64,000 nt of DNA, from IMG/VR virus record IMGVR_UViG_3300032053_000032, positions 1 through 64,000 of that record; one strand, given 5' to 3'. The first letter of the stretch is position 1; each line of letters starts with the position of its first letter. Both the position numbers and the translations under genes were made by a program. This document shows positions 7,802-16,419 of this stretch, piece after piece. Source of the DNA: a virus. Below the pieces are notes generated by a model. That model was not told the DNA's origin and ran no database searches. It saw only the letters and a list, made by a program, of their open reading frames with translations.

Positions 7802-8614
7802 ATGCCGACCGATGAAGAGATCGCCGCCGCGAAGGCGGCAGAAGAGGCAGCCGCGAAAGCAGTTGCCGAGAAGCCCGTTGAGGGTACGCAGCCGACCCCG
7901 GATGGTGGGCTCAAGATCCTGAGCGCCGGTGCCTACAAGCGCATCAAGGACGACGCCGCCGCGAAGGGCGAGCGCCGCGCGCTGGAGAAGATGGCCCGCG
8001 AATCGGGTTTCGGCTCCGTTGAGGAGTTTCAGAAGGCCGCGAAGGGCTTCAAGGCTGGAACGACCACGCCGAAACCTGCCCCTGCTCCGCAGCAGAACGG
8101 GCAGCAGGCTCGCGATCCCGGCAGAGCACCCGCAGGGATGAGCAACCGCGAGAAGAACGCGTGGGACAAGGAGCGCGTCAAGATCCTCGCCGACTTCGAG
8201 GTGGTCAAGAAGCAGTCCGCCCTGAACGACAAGAAGTATCGCAAGGCGCGCAAAGACCTGGAGAACAAGGAGACGGAGATGGCGCTCCGCGAAGCTGCGG
8301 CAGCTGTCGGAATCCGCGACCTTGACTACGCCGTGCGCCTGCTCGAAAAGCACGTCGAGAATAAGGAAGAGAAGGATCTGGCCGGCTTCGATGAGGTCAA
8401 GTTCTTCGAGGGGCTGCGTACCCCGCATCCCTACCTGTTCGGCGAGCGCGTGACCCCGGCGCATACCGGAACCACCGCGCAGCCCCCGGTTCCGCCGAAG
8501 CCTGGCGACGCCGCCGCAGCTCATGCTCAGAACGGCAAGTTCGACGCGAGAAGCGCGACCGCAGAAGAAGTGCAGAAGCAGCTCGCCAAGCGCGGGATTC
8601 AGCCCGGCACCTAG
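7802..8614 (+). CDS. Scaffold-like protein
   Basis: This 270-residue protein is placed directly before the major capsid gene. The N-terminus is Ala/Glu/Lys helical, the middle is Pro/Gln-rich, a long charged coiled-coil-like helix follows (residues ~115-175), and the end is a basic helix (EEVQKQLAKRG). Low sequence complexity, high charge and position fit a head scaffolding protein that organises capsid subunits and is then lost. No catalytic protease motif was seen. Confidence 0.65.
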   Translation: MPTDEEIAAAKAAEEAAAKAVAEKPVEGTQPTPDGGLKILSAGAYKRIKDDAAAKGERRALEKMARESGFGSVEEFQKAAKGFKAGTTTPKPAPAPQQNGQQARDPGRAPAGMSNREKNAWDKERVKILADFEVVKKQSALNDKKYRKARKDLENKETEMALREAAAAVGIRDLDYAVRLLEKHVENKEEKDLAGFDEVKFFEGLRTPHPYLFGERVTPAHTGTTAQPPVPPKPGDAAAAHAQNGKFDARSATAEEVQKQLAKRGIQPGT

Positions 8615-8714
8615 AACTTGGGTGTTTTCGCGCTTTTTCCCGAGCTTGCACAGTGATAGTGTAGTTACCTAGTCAACAGGCGGGGTTTCCCGTCACAAGC
8701 TCGGAGGCTTTACA

Positions 8715-10115
8715 GTGGCAGATTTCAGCACGATCCTTCAGTCCCCAGACATCCGCGCCATCGTTCAGGATGGCTTCCTGGAGCGCGCCTTCCACGACGG
8801 CCTCTTCCCCAAGATGCTGTTTCGTGGAGAGGCGACTCCGGTCCTCTGGCCCGCTCACGCCGGTGACAGCGCGATCTTCACGGGCGTCGCTCCCGTGAAG
8901 AAGAAGATGAAGCCGATCGTGCCTGGGCAGGACCCCGGCGCTTCCGACTACCAGAAGGAGCAGTGGACCGCTGTCCTGCAGACGTACGGCGACTCCATCC
9001 CGACGCACATGCCGTCGTCGCTCGTCGCCATCGCGTCGCTGTTCCTCCGCAACGCTCAGCAGCTCGGCCTCGGCGCCGCGCGCACGCTGAACTCGCACGT
9101 CCGCAACCGCCTCTACAACGCGGGGCAGTCCGGCTGGACCGTTGCCGACGGCGCGCAGGTCGCGGTGACGGTGCTCCGCGTGAAGCGCCTCAACGGCTTC
9201 ACCACGGCGCGCCAGACGGGTGCGAACGCCACCGTTCGCTACGATCTCGTTTCTGCGGCGAACCCGCTCGCAGTCCTCATCTTCAACACGGGCACGGGCC
9301 TGGAGCAGTCGGTCAACGTCATCGGCTTCACCGCCGACAACTCGGGCGATCAGACCGGCCCCGGCACGATCACCGTGGACGCGGCCGTCACCGTGTCGAA
9401 CCGCGACTACGTGATCTCCGTCGATCGCACGTTCCTGGTGCGCGTCGGCGGTGGCAACAAGGTCGACTCGATCACCTCGGCCTCGCTCCTCAAGCTCGCC
9501 GACCTCCGCTCGGGCGTGTCGCGCCTTCAGCAGGAGAACGTCCCGGAGCACCCGGATGGGTACTTCCACTGCCACCTCGACCCCACGTCGCAGGCGCAGG
9601 TCTTCAACGACGCTGAGTGGCAGCGCCTGCTCACGTCGATGCCCGATGGCTTCCAGTACAAGTCGCTGGCGATCGGCCAGCTCCTTGGCGCGGTCTACTT
9701 CCGCAACTCGGAGTGCCCGCAGATCGAGACGATCGACCCGAACGACGGCGTCACCTTCTCGCTCGACGACAACTTCGCGGGCGAGCTGACCGCGAACGGC
9801 CTCGCGTCCGGCGTCAAGGTGCACCGCCCGCTGTTCACCGCGCAGGGCGGGATCATGGAGTACTACCAGGACCTCGGCGCCCTCATCACCGATGCGGGCA
9901 TCAACGGCAAGGTCGGGCAGTTCCAGATCACGAACAACGGCATCGAGGTCATGAGCGACCGTGTTCAGCTCATCATCCGCGCGCCGCTCAACAAGTTCCA
10001 GGACACGGTCGACACGACCTACAAGTTCCAGGGCGACTGGCCGGTCCGCACGGACTCGACGACCGGCGACGCGGCTCGCTACAAGCGCCAGCTCGTCATC
10101 GAACATGGGGCATGA
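8715..10115 (+). CDS. Major capsid protein
   Basis: This 466-residue protein has a GTG start with GGAGG at 8704-8708 in the 12-mer AAGCTCGGAGGC, which also precedes the micro-gene 2 start. The region around PDGYFHCHLDPTSQ and the final beta-rich third recall the N4 gp56/HK97-fold capsid family; an inserted strand-rich domain occupies ~residues 160-240. Strong codon bias (GC3-rich), size, the scaffold neighbour upstream and a perfect terminator downstream fit the most expressed virion protein. A TTGCAC at 8646 may belong to its own promoter. Confidence 0.8.
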   Translation: MADFSTILQSPDIRAIVQDGFLERAFHDGLFPKMLFRGEATPVLWPAHAGDSAIFTGVAPVKKKMKPIVPGQDPGASDYQKEQWTAVLQTYGDSIPTHMPSSLVAIASLFLRNAQQLGLGAARTLNSHVRNRLYNAGQSGWTVADGAQVAVTVLRVKRLNGFTTARQTGANATVRYDLVSAANPLAVLIFNTGTGLEQSVNVIGFTADNSGDQTGPGTITVDAAVTVSNRDYVISVDRTFLVRVGGGNKVDSITSASLLKLADLRSGVSRLQQENVPEHPDGYFHCHLDPTSQAQVFNDAEWQRLLTSMPDGFQYKSLAIGQLLGAVYFRNSECPQIETIDPNDGVTFSLDDNFAGELTANGLASGVKVHRPLFTAQGGIMEYYQDLGALITDAGINGKVGQFQITNNGIEVMSDRVQLIIRAPLNKFQDTVDTTYKFQGDWPVRTDSTTGDAARYKRQLVIEHGA

Positions 10116-10133
10116 TTAAAGCGTTTTCTTACT

Positions 10134-10164
10134 AAGAAGCCCGCCAAGTGCGGGCTTCTTGCTT
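10134..10164 (+). terminator. Rho-independent terminator after the capsid gene
   Basis: AAGAAGCCCGC (10134-10144) pairs perfectly with GCGGGCTTCTT (10150-10160) over a 5-nt loop and is followed by GCTTTC. The 11-bp stem right after the capsid stop would end or attenuate the head transcript. Confidence 0.85.
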
Positions 10165-10187
10165 TCAGCCTTATCGCCTTGTAGACT
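10159..10187 (+). promoter_or_regulatory. Promoter overlapping the capsid terminator
   Basis: TTGCTT (10159-10164), 17 nt, TAGACT (10182-10187). It overlaps the terminator tail, so transcription stops and restarts here. Its start near 10194 would begin the structured RNA and continue into the connector genes. Confidence 0.55.
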
Positions 10188-10193
10188 CGATCC

Positions 10194-10590
10194 CACTTGA
10201 ACCTTCATCTTCAAAGTTCGACCGTGCGTGTCACGGTTGACATGGGCAGCGGACCCGGTTTTACCGGACCATCACGACGGATCCACGATGTGGAGCCGCG
10301 GCTGCCCCCCAGTCTGTGTGGGGACCCTCGTCGGTGCCTGCAACATCAACAGACTGGTATCGAGCCTTCGGGCTCAACCCGAAAGACCACACCTACGCTT
10401 GTCGGACGGCGTGGTCTTTCACCCCGGCTGCTGTTCTTCGGAACAAGGGTCACATGTTCGTCGTCGCTGATACGTCAGCACCGCGCTTGTCGCGTTTCGA
10501 CGTCCCGACCTGAGACGGAGCGACCGTATTACGGCAACCCTACGGACGGGTAGTCCGGTAAGCCGTCGTCATCGCTCCGTCTCGCGCCAC
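10194..10590 (+). ncRNA. Candidate large structured non-coding RNA
   Basis: No convincing gene lies in the ~490 bp between the capsid stop and the ATG at 10611, but many perfect helices do. They include ACCGTG/CACGGT (10221-10237), CCGGT/ACCGG (10255-10267), CCAGTCTG/CAGACTGG (10309-10316 with 10350-10357), GAGCC-TTCG-GGCTC (10362-10375), AAAGACCAC/GTGGTCTTT (10382-10390 with 10411-10419), TGTTC-TTCG-GAACA (10432-10445), GCTGA-TACG-TCAGC (10466-10479) and a 12-bp closing stem (10512-10523 with 10572-10583) that encloses two nested hairpins. UUCG and UACG loops point to selection on RNA. It could be a free RNA or a very long structured leader for the 10611 gene. Confidence 0.65.
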
Positions 10591-10610
10591 CTTTTGAAAG
10601 TAGGAGCTTC

Positions 10611-10916
10611 ATGGCCATCAAGTCGACCGACCCCCTGGAAGCCGCCAAGATCAACGCTCAAGGAGAGCCTGCGCGCCCACGGGTCAAGGCAGAGACGCCG
10701 AAGGTCATCGTCCCGGCGAAGATCTCTCGTATCGGTCCTGAGGTTCCTGAGACGTTCCAGAGGTACTACCGCTGCGTGAACGGCGGGCACATGTCCTGGA
10801 GCGGATCCGTGACGCACGTCCACCCGAACCAGATTCTGGATATGACCTGCTACGGCCCCGGCGCGCTCGACATGTTCCGCACCGCCGGCTTCGTACTGGA
10901 GCCCGTCACCAAGTAG
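10611..10916 (+). CDS. Small head or connector protein, family not recognised
   Basis: This 101-residue protein has a GTAGGAG ribosome-binding site. The N-terminal 40 residues are basic and probably flexible; the rest (RYYRCVNGGHMSW...) is a compact beta/alpha domain with two Cys. It is first of the run of connector genes and is read through from the structured RNA region. Confidence 0.55.
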   Translation: MAIKSTDPLEAAKINAQGEPARPRVKAETPKVIVPAKISRIGPEVPETFQRYYRCVNGGHMSWSGSVTHVHPNQILDMTCYGPGALDMFRTAGFVLEPVTK

Positions 10917-10933
10917 TCGGAAGGAGGTAGCTG

Positions 10934-11335
10934 ATGGCGTTCGACGACGCGACGAAGGAACGCATCCGCTACCACCTGGGCTACATGAACGTCCAGGTCG
11001 GATCTGGCCTGTCGTTCGGCCTCCCCATCCCGATCCAGACACTGTTTGTCGTCGACTTCGCGATGAACCGCATGATCGCCGCGGGCGAGCCGCGCGTCAT
11101 CCAGATCCTCGACGTCATGGATAAGATCGAGTGCCGACTCATCGAGTCGACGACGCGTCTTGCCGCATCTTCTCTCGGCGACCTGAAGCTCCGCGACGAC
11201 GAGCCGGATAAGCTGGAGCGTGAGTACTGCCGCTGGGGCATGCGCCTCGCCGGGCAGCTTGGATGCCCCATCTACGCGTACTCCGAGCGGTACGCGAAGT
11301 ACTCACGGGGTGGCAACATCCCCGTGCAGAGGTAG
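10934..11335 (+). CDS. Probable head-tail connector protein
   Basis: This 133-residue, mostly helical protein sits behind GGAGGTAG. It is followed by three genes whose order (connector, stopper, tail completion, terminator) matches the usual neck block between capsid and sheath. The C-terminus has YCRWGMRLAGQLG. The family is not recognised with certainty; the role comes from position. Confidence 0.5.
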   Translation: MAFDDATKERIRYHLGYMNVQVGSGLSFGLPIPIQTLFVVDFAMNRMIAAGEPRVIQILDVMDKIECRLIESTTRLAASSLGDLKLRDDEPDKLEREYCRWGMRLAGQLGCPIYAYSERYAKYSRGGNIPVQR

Positions 11336-11338
11336 CAG

Positions 11339-11902
11339 ATGAGCTGCTCATGCTCAGGGACTTGCGCGTGCGGACCGCAGAAGTTCACGCGGTTCACCGA
11401 CATGCAGTTCAAGGGCACGCTCGGGCAGAGCCTGATCGGCGTGGCTGACGGCGCGCGCGACCTGTTCACGCAGTTCGGTCTGCGCCCCTACGTAGTTCGG
11501 ATGATCCGCACGCGCTGGACCGGTGACCCTCGCGGGGATGGCAACGAGTACGTCGAGCACATCCGCGACCTGCTCCCCACCCCGAAGCTTGTCGACATGT
11601 CCAGCCTGTCGGAGGTGGTGCTCGCCATTGGTACCGACGAGACGGGCTCCGTGATGCTGACGGAGATCTCCGGGCGCTACACCGAGGACGAGCTGCGCGG
11701 TCTTGACCCCGACGGGACCCCGGTGGAGAGCAACTCCCAGGTCTACTTCGAGATCGAGTTCCCGAAGCCAAGCGGAGGGCTCAGCGAGCACCGGCGCTTC
11801 ACGCTCGCGGGCGCACCATCGTACATGGCGGACAAGTTCCAGTGGCAGATTCGCCTCGAACGGCAGCGGCCCGCGCGCGACCGCCAAGGGTACCCGCGCT
11901 GA
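11339..11902 (+). CDS. Probable neck/head-closure protein with Cys-rich N-terminus
   Basis: This 187-residue protein starts with CSCSGTCACG, five closely spaced Cys that could bind a metal, followed by an alpha/beta region and strands. Its stop shares TGATG with the next gene. Its position between connector and gp10-like genes suggests a head-closure or adaptor role. No sequence family was recognised. Confidence 0.45.
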   Translation: MSCSCSGTCACGPQKFTRFTDMQFKGTLGQSLIGVADGARDLFTQFGLRPYVVRMIRTRWTGDPRGDGNEYVEHIRDLLPTPKLVDMSSLSEVVLAIGTDETGSVMLTEISGRYTEDELRGLDPDGTPVESNSQVYFEIEFPKPSGGLSEHRRFTLAGAPSYMADKFQWQIRLERQRPARDRQGYPR

Positions 11903-12384
11903 TGCCGACCATGAAGCTTACCGGAGCAGAGTTCGTGAAGCGGTGGAAAGGGATCGCTGCCGGTCGGGCGAACGCCGCTGTCTTCCGCGGTATGGTGGCT
12001 GGAGCGCAGCGTGCCGTGTCGATTCTTCAGACCGCCACCACGCAGGCGAGGGCCATCGACACGGGCGCGTACCGGCAGGCGTGGCGCGCGACCATCTCAG
12101 GGCAGAACGTGTCCGTTTCCAACGGCCGGCCATACGCGGGGGTGATCGAATACGGGCGCCGGCCCGAATCGAGGCGTCCACCATCCGACGTCATCGCCCG
12201 GTGGGCTCAGCGCAAGCTCGGGCTCACTCGTGTCGAAGCTCAGCGGGCAGCCTTTCCTATCGCGCGCGCCATCGCCCGGCGTGGCATCCGCGGGAAGTTC
12301 ATCGCGCGCTCGTCCGCGGAGCAGGTCATGAAGGTGACTCGCGAGGCCATCCAGACTGCTATGGATGCGGAGCTTGCCCGATGA
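11902..12384 (+). CDS. HK97 gp10-like tail-completion protein
   Basis: This 160-residue protein starts at the ATG overlapping the previous stop. It shows the gp10-family pattern: helical N-terminus, DTGAYRQAWRATISG, then NGRPYAGVIEYGRRPESRRPP, in which a Tyr-Ala-x-x-x-Glu-Tyr-Gly turn follows the strand, and a basic helical end. These proteins sit at the neck or tail-tube end and complete the joint. It overlaps the following gene by ATGA. Confidence 0.75.
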   Translation: MPTMKLTGAEFVKRWKGIAAGRANAAVFRGMVAGAQRAVSILQTATTQARAIDTGAYRQAWRATISGQNVSVSNGRPYAGVIEYGRRPESRRPPSDVIARWAQRKLGLTRVEAQRAAFPIARAIARRGIRGKFIARSSAEQVMKVTREAIQTAMDAELAR

Positions 12385-13067
12385 ACTGCTTCGGTCCTAC
12401 CAAGGTACTTCCGCCTGGCGCACCGCTACCCGGAAGTCCATCTCCTGGTCAGGTAGGTGGATCTACCCTTGTGAAGCTCGGTGTAAAGCAGGTGCTCACG
12501 ACGAACCGGGAAACGGACGCACGCACGGCCATCACCCGAGGCCTCCGTGAGTACCTGGAAAGCCTCTCGATCGACGTCGGGGGACGTGACATACGGTTCC
12601 AGCGTGTCTTCGAGGACTGGCCAGAACCTGAAGATGTCGCGGTGTACCCGTCCGCGCTGGTTCATACCCCTTCCGAGGCCACGTACGACGCGAGCAAGTT
12701 CTCGCCGTCCGTGACCAGAACGCAAGACGGCGGCGCCATCTCCTCAGCGAGTGAGATGCAGGTAGACCTGACTGTAGAGGCGTGGGCGACGGACCCTCTC
12801 GAACGAGCAGCTATCATGGCGATGCTTGAAGATGCCTTCAACCCGCCAGTTCACGCTCGCTCTGGGCTCATTCTTGAGCTGCCCCACTACTTCTCGGCCC
12901 GCGCCACATATGAGCCCATGGGCGTGTCGTACGTGAACTCCGAAGAGGAGGCGCAGCGCAGGATCCGTCGTGTACAGGTTCGGCTCCGTGCGCACCTGCC
13001 CATACTTCGGGTGGTTCAGTTCCCGGATGCCCGCCCGTTCGTCAAGGTGGAAGTGGTAGAGTCGTGA
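12381..13067 (+). CDS. Probable tail terminator/completion protein
   Basis: This 228-residue protein begins at the ATG within ATGA of the upstream stop. The middle and end are alpha/beta with a long strand pair before EEEAQRRIRRVQVRLRAHLP. It lies last before the sheath gene, where contractile-tailed phages keep the tail terminator that caps the tube and sheath. No specific family was recognised. Confidence 0.5.
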   Translation: MNCFGPTKVLPPGAPLPGSPSPGQVGGSTLVKLGVKQVLTTNRETDARTAITRGLREYLESLSIDVGGRDIRFQRVFEDWPEPEDVAVYPSALVHTPSEATYDASKFSPSVTRTQDGGAISSASEMQVDLTVEAWATDPLERAAIMAMLEDAFNPPVHARSGLILELPHYFSARATYEPMGVSYVNSEEEAQRRIRRVQVRLRAHLPILRVVQFPDARPFVKVEVVES

Positions 13068-13114
13068 TGCAGCGGCACCACCAAACGTGTAGGATTCGCA
13101 GCGGAGGATAGAAG

Positions 13115-15367
13115 ATGCCTGGTTTCATCCGGAGATTCACGACGATCCCCACTCGCCAAGTCCTCACGGCTATCGAGGGCGTGAACATCATCGATCTGCC
13201 GCCGCCAGGCAGCATCCAGGGCGTGGGCACTGGCACTGCTGGCCTGGTGGGCGAGTTCGCTGACATGACGCTTGGCGTGCAGGTGTCCCCGGCTGGCCTG
13301 ATCACGACCAAGCCGCGGCCGTCCCAGATCACATCCAGCAAGGACCTGACCGACAAGCTCGGCGGGTTCGACGAGACGCTGGGCGAGTTCGGTGGCGACT
13401 GCGGTAACGGTTTCGTCGAGCTGCGAAACAAGAGCTTCGCCGCGCTCGTCGCGGTGCCGATCAACCTCTGCTCCTCCAAGGGCACCCGCGTCTGGCGCAA
13501 GCTCCCCGGCAACACGTCCGCGGTGCTCCCGACCCCGGTCGTCCCGATGCAGGCTGCGGGCGTCCTCGCCGGGCGCGAGTTCAAGACCGGAACCGACAAG
13601 GCGCGCCTCGCCGGCCCCGTCAATTTCTCCGGTGGCAACTCCTACGAGTCGGGCGTCGATGGAGTTGCAGCCCCGGCAGGGCTCCCGGCGACGTCGCAGA
13701 ACTTCGCGTCCGCCACGGGCAACTTCCTGCTGACCGGCGTGAAGAAGGGCGACGCGATCGTCATCGATGTCGTTCCGACGAACACCACGACCGTCACCGA
13801 CAACCCGCTCCTCATCGGCGCGGTGACCGCCAACGTCGGCTCTACCACCGGCTTCCCGACCGCGGGCACGATCAAGATCGACAGCGAGCTGATCGACTAC
13901 ACCGGCAAGACGGCCACGAGCTTCACCGGGCTCACGCGCGGCACGCACGGCACCGCTGCCGCTGCCCACGTTCTCGGCTCGGCCGTCTCGCTCATCAACG
14001 ACGCCGACACCTACCGCGTCCGCGCGGTGGTCGACGCGACGAACCTGACGATCGAGAAGCAGGACGGCACCAACTTCACGATCGCCAACTGGCTCGCGGC
14101 CGTGGCGCTCCCGTGGCGCCTCCACGTCGCGGCCGACGCCGACTCGGGCGGGAACACCATCCTGTCCGACGCCGCCGGGTACGTGGTCCCGACCCGCCCC
14201 CTCACCAACGGTGCAGGCCTCTCGACTGCCGACGGCACCATCCCGGCCTCGACGCTTCTCACCCCGACGATCATCCCGCCCGCGCTCACTGGCACGACCT
14301 GGGATTCCCTCTCGGGCCTTCAGGCGATCACGGACCCGGTTACCGGGCTCTTGTTCGCGTTCGCTGTTCAGGCCCCGAACGCCCCGAACAGCGCTGCGCT
14401 CGACGTGCTCTACGGGCTCGCGATCGATTCGTTCCTCGGCGACGACGAGCCGGTCCACAGCGTCACCACGCTCTGGTCGGCCCGCAAGGCGAACGCGGGC
14501 GTGAGCGGCATCGCCTCGAAGCTCAAGCAGCATGCCCTCGACGCCTCCGCGCGCGGGCGCGGGCGCGTGGTCTGCATCTCCCCCAACCTGGACATGCTTA
14601 CCGAGTCGATCGCGATCGGGAACGCGGTGCCCGGCGTTGGCGCGAACCGCGATGAGTCGGTCTTCTACGAGTGGCCCGGCATCATCACGAGCGTCCCGGA
14701 GGCCGTCCCGTTCGCGCTGAAGTTGGCCGACGGGTTCACCACGAGTGACAGCGACCCGAACCACCTGTCGGGCATCCTCGACACCGGCTCCGACGGCTGG
14801 ATGGCGAGCATCCTGTCGAACCTCGCCGCCGAGAAGAACCCCGGCCAGAGCAGCCCGCCCATCCCGCAGGTCATGGCCGCCGCGCTCGGGATCCAGCACG
14901 GCGTGACCGGGCTCGGGCTCCCTGACTACACGCTGTTCCGGCAGTTCGGTGTCTGTGCGCCGAAGTTCGACCCGGCCGCGGGCGTCCTTGGATTCCAGTC
15001 CGGGATCACGAGCAGCCTGATCGCGGGGCAGAAGAACATCAACCGCCGCCGCCTCGCGAACGAGATCGAGGACAGCCTCGCGCTCGCAGTGCTCCAGTTC
15101 GCGAAGCAGCTCCTCACCGAGAACCTGAAGGACGCGATCGTGTCCGAGACGGTCGCGTACCTCACCGACCTTCAGCAGCCGAACAACCAGGCCGCCTCGC
15201 GCATCTCGGGCTACCTCGTGGACCGCAACTCGGGGAACACGGCCGACCAGCTTGACGCCGGCATCTACGTCGTGATCGTCAAGGTCCGCTCGTACGCCAC
15301 CGCGGACTTCATCACCTTCCAGGTGAGCGTCGGCGAGTCGGTCAACGTGACCACGCTCGCCGCGTAG
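13115..15367 (+). CDS. Contractile tail sheath protein
   Basis: This 750-residue protein has a GGAGG ribosome-binding site. The C-terminal third has the sheath pattern (NRRRLANEIEDSLALAVL, a terminal beta strand ending VSVGESVNVTTLAA) used for the handshake between subunits. About residues 220-330 form an inserted beta domain (FTGLTRGTHGTAAAAH, a repeat seen in tail-surface proteins) likely facing outward. ATGCAG-N17-TAGGAT ends 22 nt upstream and may be its own promoter. It is followed by a His-rich gene, not immediately by the tube. Confidence 0.85.
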   Translation: MPGFIRRFTTIPTRQVLTAIEGVNIIDLPPPGSIQGVGTGTAGLVGEFADMTLGVQVSPAGLITTKPRPSQITSSKDLTDKLGGFDETLGEFGGDCGNGFVELRNKSFAALVAVPINLCSSKGTRVWRKLPGNTSAVLPTPVVPMQAAGVLAGREFKTGTDKARLAGPVNFSGGNSYESGVDGVAAPAGLPATSQNFASATGNFLLTGVKKGDAIVIDVVPTNTTTVTDNPLLIGAVTANVGSTTGFPTAGTIKIDSELIDYTGKTATSFTGLTRGTHGTAAAAHVLGSAVSLINDADTYRVRAVVDATNLTIEKQDGTNFTIANWLAAVALPWRLHVAADADSGGNTILSDAAGYVVPTRPLTNGAGLSTADGTIPASTLLTPTIIPPALTGTTWDSLSGLQAITDPVTGLLFAFAVQAPNAPNSAALDVLYGLAIDSFLGDDEPVHSVTTLWSARKANAGVSGIASKLKQHALDASARGRGRVVCISPNLDMLTESIAIGNAVPGVGANRDESVFYEWPGIITSVPEAVPFALKLADGFTTSDSDPNHLSGILDTGSDGWMASILSNLAAEKNPGQSSPPIPQVMAAALGIQHGVTGLGLPDYTLFRQFGVCAPKFDPAAGVLGFQSGITSSLIAGQKNINRRRLANEIEDSLALAVLQFAKQLLTENLKDAIVSETVAYLTDLQQPNNQAASRISGYLVDRNSGNTADQLDAGIYVVIVKVRSYATADFITFQVSVGESVNVTTLAA

Positions 15368-15373
15368 TTTCCT

Positions 15374-16285
15374 ATGTCTCAATCTGATCTTAACGCTATG
15401 CGGAAGGTGCGTATCGCACAACGCAAGCGTCGGGCTATAGCAGAGGCTGACGCTGAGCGTAAGAAACGTGCCGAGACGTCTGGTGCGAAATCGACAGAAG
15501 TTCCCAAAACGAAGGTGGCAGAATCTCCCAAAGTTGAAGAGCCATCAACTGGCTCTCAGCATCGTTCTACTGCCCCGCTCGATGAGCGGGATCGGCTCCC
15601 GGCTGGGGCCGACGAGCGAGATAAACGCCGACTTGGTGCAAAGCTAACATCCGAAAAGTCAGGATCTTCCTCTTCCTCAGGTTCGTCTGAAACGTTGTCC
15701 CAGAAGCTCGAGCGCGGTGCTCGTGAACTAAAAGGGCCAGTGATTGGAACGCCTGGAGGCACTCTTCACACCATGTTGGAAGGTGCTAAAGATCCCAGTG
15801 TCGACAAGCATCTCTACACCGCTGATAATGTTCGGAAAAACACACCAGGTGTGCGTGAATCACGAGATCTAGTAGAAATCTCACACTTCCACAAAGCGGT
15901 AGCGGATCAGCTTCGCCATCAGGCAAGTGCTGGACGTCTCAAGTACCCGGAGAAGGAACTAAAGAACGCTGAGGCGCACGAAAGGTTAGCCGGGGCGTAC
16001 GAGCAAGAGGCCAAGAAAGATCCTGCTCAGTACAGAGTGAGTCAGCACACGCATCTCGAGCGGCAGACTGCGATTCACAAAAAGGTTGCAGATGCCGATC
16101 AGGTGCACGCTGATAAATACAAGACCATGGCGGCCGAAGAAGCCTCACCGGAGCACAAAAAGCTGCTTCAAGACGTCGCTGCCCGGCACCAGAAAACCGC
16201 TAACCAGTCGAAGGCCATCGTGGAACATCACCAGCGGGTAGCTGACGAGTACAAGCGTGACGCCGGCGGGAAGTTCTCGTCTTGA
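15374..16285 (+). CDS. His-rich helical protein with RDxxGxFSS tail (paralogue B)
   Basis: This 303-residue, Ser-rich N-terminal, then strongly helical protein has repeated units of the form H..A..Y...A and HERLAGAYEQEA, ending RDAGGKFSS like the gene at 669-1358. Its A/T-rich synonymous codons contrast with the GC-rich sheath and tube on either side, so it looks like an inserted module between sheath and tube. The -35 box of the next promoter overlaps its stop. The function is unknown. Confidence 0.65.
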   Translation: MSQSDLNAMRKVRIAQRKRRAIAEADAERKKRAETSGAKSTEVPKTKVAESPKVEEPSTGSQHRSTAPLDERDRLPAGADERDKRRLGAKLTSEKSGSSSSSGSSETLSQKLERGARELKGPVIGTPGGTLHTMLEGAKDPSVDKHLYTADNVRKNTPGVRESRDLVEISHFHKAVADQLRHQASAGRLKYPEKELKNAEAHERLAGAYEQEAKKDPAQYRVSQHTHLERQTAIHKKVADADQVHADKYKTMAAEEASPEHKKLLQDVAARHQKTANQSKAIVEHHQRVADEYKRDAGGKFSS

Positions 16286-16310
16286 CGCGACCCGTCCCCC
16301 AGCGTAGCCT
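16282..16310 (+). promoter_or_regulatory. Promoter upstream of the tail tube gene
   Basis: TTGACG (16282-16287), 17 nt, TAGCCT (16305-16310). It starts transcription about 100 nt before the tube gene and is followed by a terminator-like hairpin, suggesting attenuation. Confidence 0.6.
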
Positions 16311-16340
16311 TTCCTTGTAGCCGCACCTCCTTGGAGGGAT

Positions 16341-16393
16341 AGGGCTCACTCCTGCAGTCTGGTAGCTGCGCGGGTGGGCCCTTTCTCTTTTTT
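16341..16393 (+). terminator. Rho-independent terminator or attenuator before the tube gene
   Basis: AGGGCTCAC (16341-16349) pairs with GTGGGCCCT (16374-16382), one G-U pair, followed by TTCTCTTTTTT. It lies between promoter and tube gene, so it can end the sheath transcript and attenuate the new one. Confidence 0.75.
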
Positions 16394-16419
16394 GGTCCGG
16401 CAAGAAAGGCTTCCCACCG

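Noticed and set aside
8673-10106. Long minus-strand open frames antisense to the capsid, sheath and hub genes
   Set aside because: They mirror the strong third-position GC bias of the sense genes, have Arg/Asp-rich composition and no ribosome-binding sites.
10197-10553. 118-residue frame in the region behind the capsid gene
   Set aside because: Ser/Arg/Pro-rich composition without domain pattern and no ribosome-binding site, while the same DNA carries many perfect RNA hairpins.
10116-10610. Group I intron behind the capsid gene
   Set aside because: No recognisable P7 core (such as the ACTA element) and no interrupted gene; capsid ends normally before it.
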